NCBI GenBank assembly: GCA_029747585.1
Contig: JAPEVF010001180.1
Location: forward strand, 1-12,869
Source: Pleurotus djamor
Lineage: Eukaryota > Basidiomycota > Agaricomycetes > Agaricales > Pleurotaceae
DNA: 12,869 nt
Direction of reading: 5' to 3'
Shown: positions 8,824 through 12,869 of the stretch, in pieces
How the letters are laid out: each line of letters opens with the position of its first letter
How positions within the stretch are numbered: position 1 is the stretch's first letter
Program-made: the position numbers and the translations under genes
Notes under the pieces: model-generated
Databases searched by the model: none
What the model saw: the letters and a program-made list of their open reading frames with translations, nothing else
What the model was told of the DNA's origin: nothing

Positions 8824-8910
8824 ACATATACCCCCGAGCTGCCTCCCTCTTCCCCTTCTCTCGTTTTCCCTTCGCCTTTACCCTCTTCGCGTCGTCTCTC
8901 TCCCCACCTG
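8824..8910 (+). promoter_or_regulatory. TATA-like element and CT-rich leader of the F-box gene
   Basis: ACATATAC at 8824-8831 is followed by a strongly pyrimidine-rich tract (8839-8910, CCTCCCTCTTCCCC-type) ending just before the ATG at 8918. CT-rich tracts before the transcription start are typical of well-expressed fungal genes. Confidence 0.5.
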
Positions 8911-8917
8911 GCTCGCG

Positions 8918-10725
8918 ATGAACATGTTCCGCAACCTGACTGGTTCCGGTAGACCTTCTCCCATTGGTTCATTGCCCATCGAAATACTCTCCCATATCTT
9001 TGCCCTCAGCTGCTTCGGGGAAACTTCCGAACGCGACGAGCACCCCCTTGGTTTTGATACACAAAGCATCACCATTCCCCTTGTTCTCTCGACCGTTTGT
9101 CGACGATGGAGACAAGTGGCTTTGTCTACCTCCTCACTGTGGACCACTCTTTGTGTCACCCCTGACTTTGTCCTCGGTGATTCCTTGGACACAACACATA
9201 TAACAACCTTCCTTCATCGGTCGAGAAAGGTTCCCCTTCGCATATTTGTCGATGTTCGAGATCCAGATTGGGATTTTACGGAACCTGGGTATGTCCTTTT
9301 AACTAATTGGCTTCATGTAATTATGCGGCTCATGGTAGTTTATGGATCAGTGTGACACAGAGCCCGTCCAACTACCAACCTCCGCTGGCTTCCGAACACC
9401 TTAGCCAAGCACTATCCATCCTCCTTCCCCACCTCTCCAGATGGTGTTCCATCAGTATCTTCACTGATACTTGGGCCCTCATGCATACTGCGTTGACCCT
9501 CATCTCACCCGCTATAACCACACTGGGTGCTCCGTTACTGGAGTCTATCACACTCATGCGATGCAATGACTTCGTCAGTTTCGGTCAACACTTTCAACCA
9601 CGAGAGCTCAAAGATTCCCCGCTCTTCTCATTCGATCCCACCCACTCAACGCTCCGTCGTGATCAAGTCCTACCAATGTTGCGTGATCTCACCTTGAAAG
9701 GTGTTCACGCCGATTGGCTCTCGCTCTCCCAACTGCTTTCTCCTCAGCGAAACGGCGGTCTTCGCACTCTGGAGTTATCGTCCCACTCACGGGATGTTCG
9801 ACCTCCATTCCACGTCTTTCAAGATATCCTCTCCAAGTCTCCTGGACTTCAAAAACTTGTTATCAGAGGCTCTGGCTTCTCGGAGCCGTCTTCCACCAGC
9901 AGCATCGATACTGATGCCCCTCTGAACCGAAGCAATGATACCGTGGATAGAGCGTATCTTCCGGAGCTCCGAGACCTTGATATTGGGTATCGGTGTGTTG
10001 CAGAGGGATGTCGGTTGGTGGATATCTTGGACGCGCCTGGTCTAACGTCGATCACTTTGTGTGATGATTCACATCCTGCGGAGGCTGAGACACTCGATGG
10101 CGCCTCGCTGCTGTCCTACATCGGCCGCGGAACTTCAACATCGTCCAACTGCGATGAAAACATCGACTCTCAATCCGACAAAACACCTTCCATTCCATTC
10201 CCTAAAGTGGAGCAACTGATACTCGATAAAGTCCAATCATCACCGTCGCATTTCCGCACGACGTTCGAAGGATTGGGTAGCGTTCGGAGCCTTGAGCTGA
10301 AAGGAACTCCACTCGGTGCGATGCAGTCCCTTTTACCTTCATCTCAATGCTCCGTCGCCTGTCCCTGCCCCGCTCTCGAATCCCTCACGTTGTTCACTGC
10401 CGAGCCTTTATCATCATCCTGCGCTCAGTCACGCCTCCATGCCTTCCTACTTGCGCGGACTCAAAGCAACGCCGCCCTTTTACGGGACGCTTCCGTGTAT
10501 CTGGACTCGCATTCCTCGTTCTGCTCCCGAGAAGAAGCGATCCGTACTACCATGTGTGGTACCGACGTGCGAGTGTTCGAGGCGTTGCCCGAAGACGATG
10601 ATATGCTGGATTGGATGACTTGCGTCGGTGATGACGAGGAGACTGCTTTCAAACTGGGGGGAGCTTTTCACGATCCTTATTTTGATTCTTATTATTCTGG
10701 GACGATTGATATCGCGGCTCGTTAA
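8918..10725 (+). CDS. F-box domain protein
   Basis: Probable substrate adaptor of an SCF (Skp1-Cullin-F-box) ubiquitin ligase; target unknown. Two exons, 8918-9288 and 9339-10725, give 1758 bases and 585 residues. The intron has a GTATGT donor, CTAAT branch and GTAG acceptor. The F-box spans about residues 17-78: GSLPIEILSHIFALS, a loop, then IPLVLSTVCRRWRQVALSTS and SLWTTL. The rest resembles the degenerate leucine-rich region usual in basidiomycete F-box proteins: repeated L-L--L segments such as MLRDLTLKGVHADWL, LRTLELSS, LQKLVIRG, LRDLDIGY, LTSITL, VEQLILDKV, VRSLELKGTPL, LESLTLF. The C-terminus is acidic (LPEDDDMLDW, VGDDEE). MNMFRN offers two start Met; I took the first. No frame breaks. 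Short basic and acidic patches lack other motifs. Confidence 0.88.
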
Positions 10726-11600
10726 GTAGATAGAGTAGGGGCACGTTGAAACAAAATCCATTGTACATGTACATTAGTTCTGGCATCCATACATAAACCT
10801 GCCTACCTTCTGCTTGGTCTGATTATGCACTTGAACGATCAGCAGGACGCAACACTCACTAATCATGGACCACGTCAATTCTGATCGAGCGCCTCGGGCA
10901 AGACGACGTAGAGATTATATGTCGATCCCTGGCGAAGTACCGCGGTCATTATCCCATATATACAAGGGGGCGCTGAGTCGCTTTCCCTATGAAAATGCCT
11001 CGGCATAACCATGAGAGTTTGAGAGTTTGCCGTTAGCTTGTTGGGGTTCCAACGCTGTTTGACGCTCTGTTTTTGGTCGCTGACAGTGATTCATTTGCGG
11101 TAGCAACAGTTACTGACACAAGTACCGCCATCGGGGTGAAAGTGTACGGGCGCCGGCTTGTGAATTGACTAGCTGTAACCCTAGGACAGCATGGGAGTCA
11201 TAGACCTCCAAACCTCTCGGCACCGATGTTTGCGACAGGCTTTCTCTGCCATGTCACGTAGCCAGCTTGAGTTGGTCGTGCGTAGTTTCTTGCATAGTCC
11301 ACGGCTGTGATGCAGTATCAAATGTTGAGGCGAGTGGAGCGGCAACTCACGCTGCGCAATAAAAGTGGGGCCTCAAAGCGTTTGGCAAGTATAATTTTCC
11401 AGCAAGGAAAAGTGATTCCTGAAATAAGATGATACAATAGTGAATGCAGGTAGAGCGACAATGAGATACAGAAAAAGGTCTAATCGTTCAACGCTGCGCC
11501 AGCAGCACTGATCCCCAAGGGAACCCGCAGGGAAAGATAACAATCATCGATGGTAGCTCTCGTTCGTCGGTGAAAAGAGCTTTCACGATGTTATTATCGG
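10726..11600. other. Intergenic stretch with a 47-codon frame and a TATA-like site
   Basis: After the F-box stop there is a palindrome (10762-10773), then no supported gene. A 47-codon frame (10865-11008, +) begins MDHVNSDRAPRARRRR and has no recognised motif. CATATATACAAGG near 10955 looks like a TATA box but has no clear downstream gene on the plus strand. The part 11400-11600 would be the 3' flank of the minus-strand mini-gene. Confidence 0.4.
10762..10773. repeat. Perfect 12-base palindrome TGTACATGTACA
   Basis: Lies 37 bases after the F-box stop codon, in the likely 3' UTR. It contains two overlapping TGTACAT units, close to the UGUANAU core bound by Puf/Pumilio RNA-binding proteins. 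Binding is a guess. Confidence 0.35.
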
Positions 11601-11727
11601 TCATTTGGGTTTCGAGCCACCCTTGACACCACCATGATTCGGTTTGTTCTTGACCTATGTGGCGGTCAGTAGCTGCACTGACAGTGTCGTGAGGACTGAT
11701 ACGCACAGTAAATGATATACCTCCCAT
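11601..11727 (-). CDS. Candidate two-exon mini-gene, 24 residues
   Basis: Not recognised. On the minus strand the proposed exons are 11727-11707 and 11654-11601, with a 52-base intron: GTGCGT donor, CTGAC branch about 10 bases before the CACATAG acceptor. The product begins MGGISFTVKNKPNHGG, is rich in Gly and Lys, and ends at TGA 11601-11603. Upstream is a CT-rich leader free of obvious frame, and a CACGTG element. A longer unspliced frame (11488-11913) runs through the intron but has no motif. The intron signals are good; the shortness of the product is the main reason for doubt. It might be the first part of a longer gene if another exon exists. Confidence 0.35.
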
Positions 11728-11910
11728 TATTGAGGATTTCGATGGTTGAAGATAGTTTCGCTGGTCAGGAAAAGCTAAGGCAAGGATGAGGGAGATGAGT
11801 GGGAGACGGAGCTCACGGTGGTTGTGAATTGAGTTGCGTGAGTGGCGGTGCTCCCAAATGTGAAAGGCTTTCTCACGGAGCATCCCGGGGACTTGGGACT
11901 GCGGGACTTC

Positions 11911-11921
11911 CACGTGACGTC
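11911..11921 (-). promoter_or_regulatory. CACGTG/TGACGTC composite element
   Basis: CACGTGACGTC combines an E-box (bHLH-type site) with most of a CRE-like ATF/CREB site, about 185 bases before the ATG of the minus-strand mini-gene. The CACGTG is palindromic, so it carries no direction by itself. Assignment to that gene is by position only. Confidence 0.3.
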
Positions 11922-12172
11922 TTCAAGTTGTGCCATTTGAAGGCGGTCAGCTTGGACTCCCGCGCGAACTACGGACAGCACCTTGAAGCGTTGCGTGTCG
12001 TACGCCTCTGGTGCGCGGGGTGATTGATGTCCGGACGGAATTGATCAGTCTTTTGGGCTAGTCCTCGTCCGAACGACGGAAATGCTAGTTTATGTATACC
12101 TCGAACAACGAACTCAGGAGATTTGACCTGAGACTTCGACTCTGGTGAGTGATTCTCGTATCTGAAATATAT

Positions 12173-12266
12173 ATACAATGTGATGTGATGAATAACAATG
12201 CTGTTTCTGTAGGCGGTCCTCTGTGCTAGTGCTATGCACGTATGATGTCTAATAATACAATGTGAT
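12173..12266. repeat. 12-base direct repeat ATACAATGTGAT
   Basis: The same 12 bases occur at 12173-12184 and 12255-12266 in an A/T-rich stretch between the mini-gene and the terminal open frame. No function is evident; it could be chance or a short slipped duplication. Confidence 0.4.
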
Positions 12267-12309
12267 CTCCGCAAAAATACATAGGCCACCTCTTGGCCAC
12301 CTCGCAGCT

Positions 12310-12843
12310 TTATCGGCGGCGGTTACGAGGTGGCTCCTCTCGCCCGATCTTGAAGCGCTGGCCGTCTGTAGAGAACTGAAGCATCCTCACCGTGGCAAGG
12401 GAGGAACATTCAACACCCACGGCGGCGGACAAGCACGGTCCCTTTGCTTTCATTTCCTTCCGTCGGATGGCCAATTCCTGCATGCACTCCTTCCACACGG
12501 GCATGCACCGTTCCGCATACTTGACGTCCAAGACCTCGATCTTGGTGATCGTGAACAGGTCCGTTGGGCTGATCGACCTCCGGGATTGGTTCTTGGGAGG
12601 CGTATGCGTAACCACGACCCGCAAGACATTTGTCTCGGTTCTAAGTCTTTGTAATCTAATGTCCTCCTTGGCTAGATCAAGATTGGGGTGTTTCGTCAGT
12701 AACTTTCTGTCGACTTTTCGTAGCAAACGGATCAAAAACGGATTGTGTTCTGCCCTCGCGATCTCGACAACGCGACATCGACTCGGGTAGCAGGATACCA
12801 AAGTTCGCTCATGTACGGCTACGCGCCAAATCTTGGCACAATA
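12310..12843 (-). CDS. Unrecognised protein, probable last exon (5' partial)
   Basis: The minus-strand frame is open for 178 codons from a TAG at 12846-12844 to the TAA at 12312-12310. The first in-frame ATG lies deep inside (before PVWKECMQEL), so a real gene would start in an exon to the right, beyond the window, joined at an acceptor such as GCCAAG near 12829. The reading has helix-like charged stretches (FLIRLLRKVDRKLL, KHPNLDLAKEDI, ITKIEVLDVKYAE, MQELAIRRKEMKAKG) and a basic end (PPRNRRR). No family is recognised. A 131-codon plus-strand frame overlaps it; I favour the minus strand for its more protein-like composition, without proof. Confidence 0.35.
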   Translation of the reverse strand, partial: YCAKIWRVAVHERTLVSCYPSRCRVVEIARAEHNPFLIRLLRKVDRKLLTKHPNLDLAKEDIRLQRLRTETNVLRVVVTHTPPKNQSRRSISPTDLFTITKIEVLDVKYAERCMPVWKECMQELAIRRKEMKAKGPCLSAAVGVECSSLATVRMLQFSTDGQRFKIGREEPPRNRRR

Positions 12844-12869
12844 CTATTCGTCAACGTTAGATGCAGTTA

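Noticed and set aside
11488..11913. A 141-codon minus frame over the mini-gene
   Set aside because: It runs through a good intron and the CT-rich leader, and shows no recognisable domain; it is kept only as the less likely alternative to the spliced mini-gene.
1..12869. tRNA, rRNA, CRISPR arrays or prokaryotic operon signals
   Set aside because: No tRNA-like B-box with paired arms, rRNA motifs or regularly spaced repeats were noticed, and the intron-rich genes are eukaryotic.

Overview
The window reads as nuclear DNA of a basidiomycete fungus, most likely an agaricomycete. Genes are split by many short introns of about 43-72 bases with GT..AG ends and CTNAY-type branch sites. It carries two copies of a FunK1 (fungal-specific) protein kinase, a family expanded in mushroom-forming fungi, and an F-box protein of the kind common there. 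The presence of n bases (1216, 6292-6293, 8161) shows a draft-quality sequence. I see no bacterial, viral, CRISPR, rRNA or tRNA signals.

Layout: 2-2218 (+) is FunK1 copy 1, its 5' end cut off by the window edge and its frame broken twice. 2219-2580 is a coding-like block found again after copy 2. 2581-3340 holds no gene I can support. 3402-5697 (+) is a six-exon S9-family prolyl-oligopeptidase-type serine peptidase of 664 residues that appears fully intact. 5821 to about 6510 (+) is a broken DNAJC17/Cwf23-type J-protein gene; its 3' half is missing and replaced by a 5'-truncated FunK1 copy 2 (about 6511-7695). 7696-8040 is the second copy of the downstream block. About 8290-8625 holds a possible relic of a fungal multi-pass membrane protein. 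8918-10725 (+) is an intact two-exon F-box gene (585 residues) with a TATA-like element and a CT-rich leader. The right end (10726-12869) is sparse: a candidate 24-residue spliced mini-gene on the minus strand (11601-11727) with a CACGTG element upstream, and an unrecognised minus-strand open frame (12310-12843).

The genes do not form a pathway. The main structural story is a segmental duplication: about 1.5 kb of the FunK1 locus (kinase core plus downstream block) appears twice, and the second copy lies directly against, and seems to have truncated, the J-protein gene. Frame breaks concentrate in the two kinase copies and the J-protein gene, while the peptidase and F-box genes read cleanly. 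Whether the breaks are real decay or draft errors cannot be settled here, because several lie at n bases or homopolymers. I did not find a convincing new biological system.
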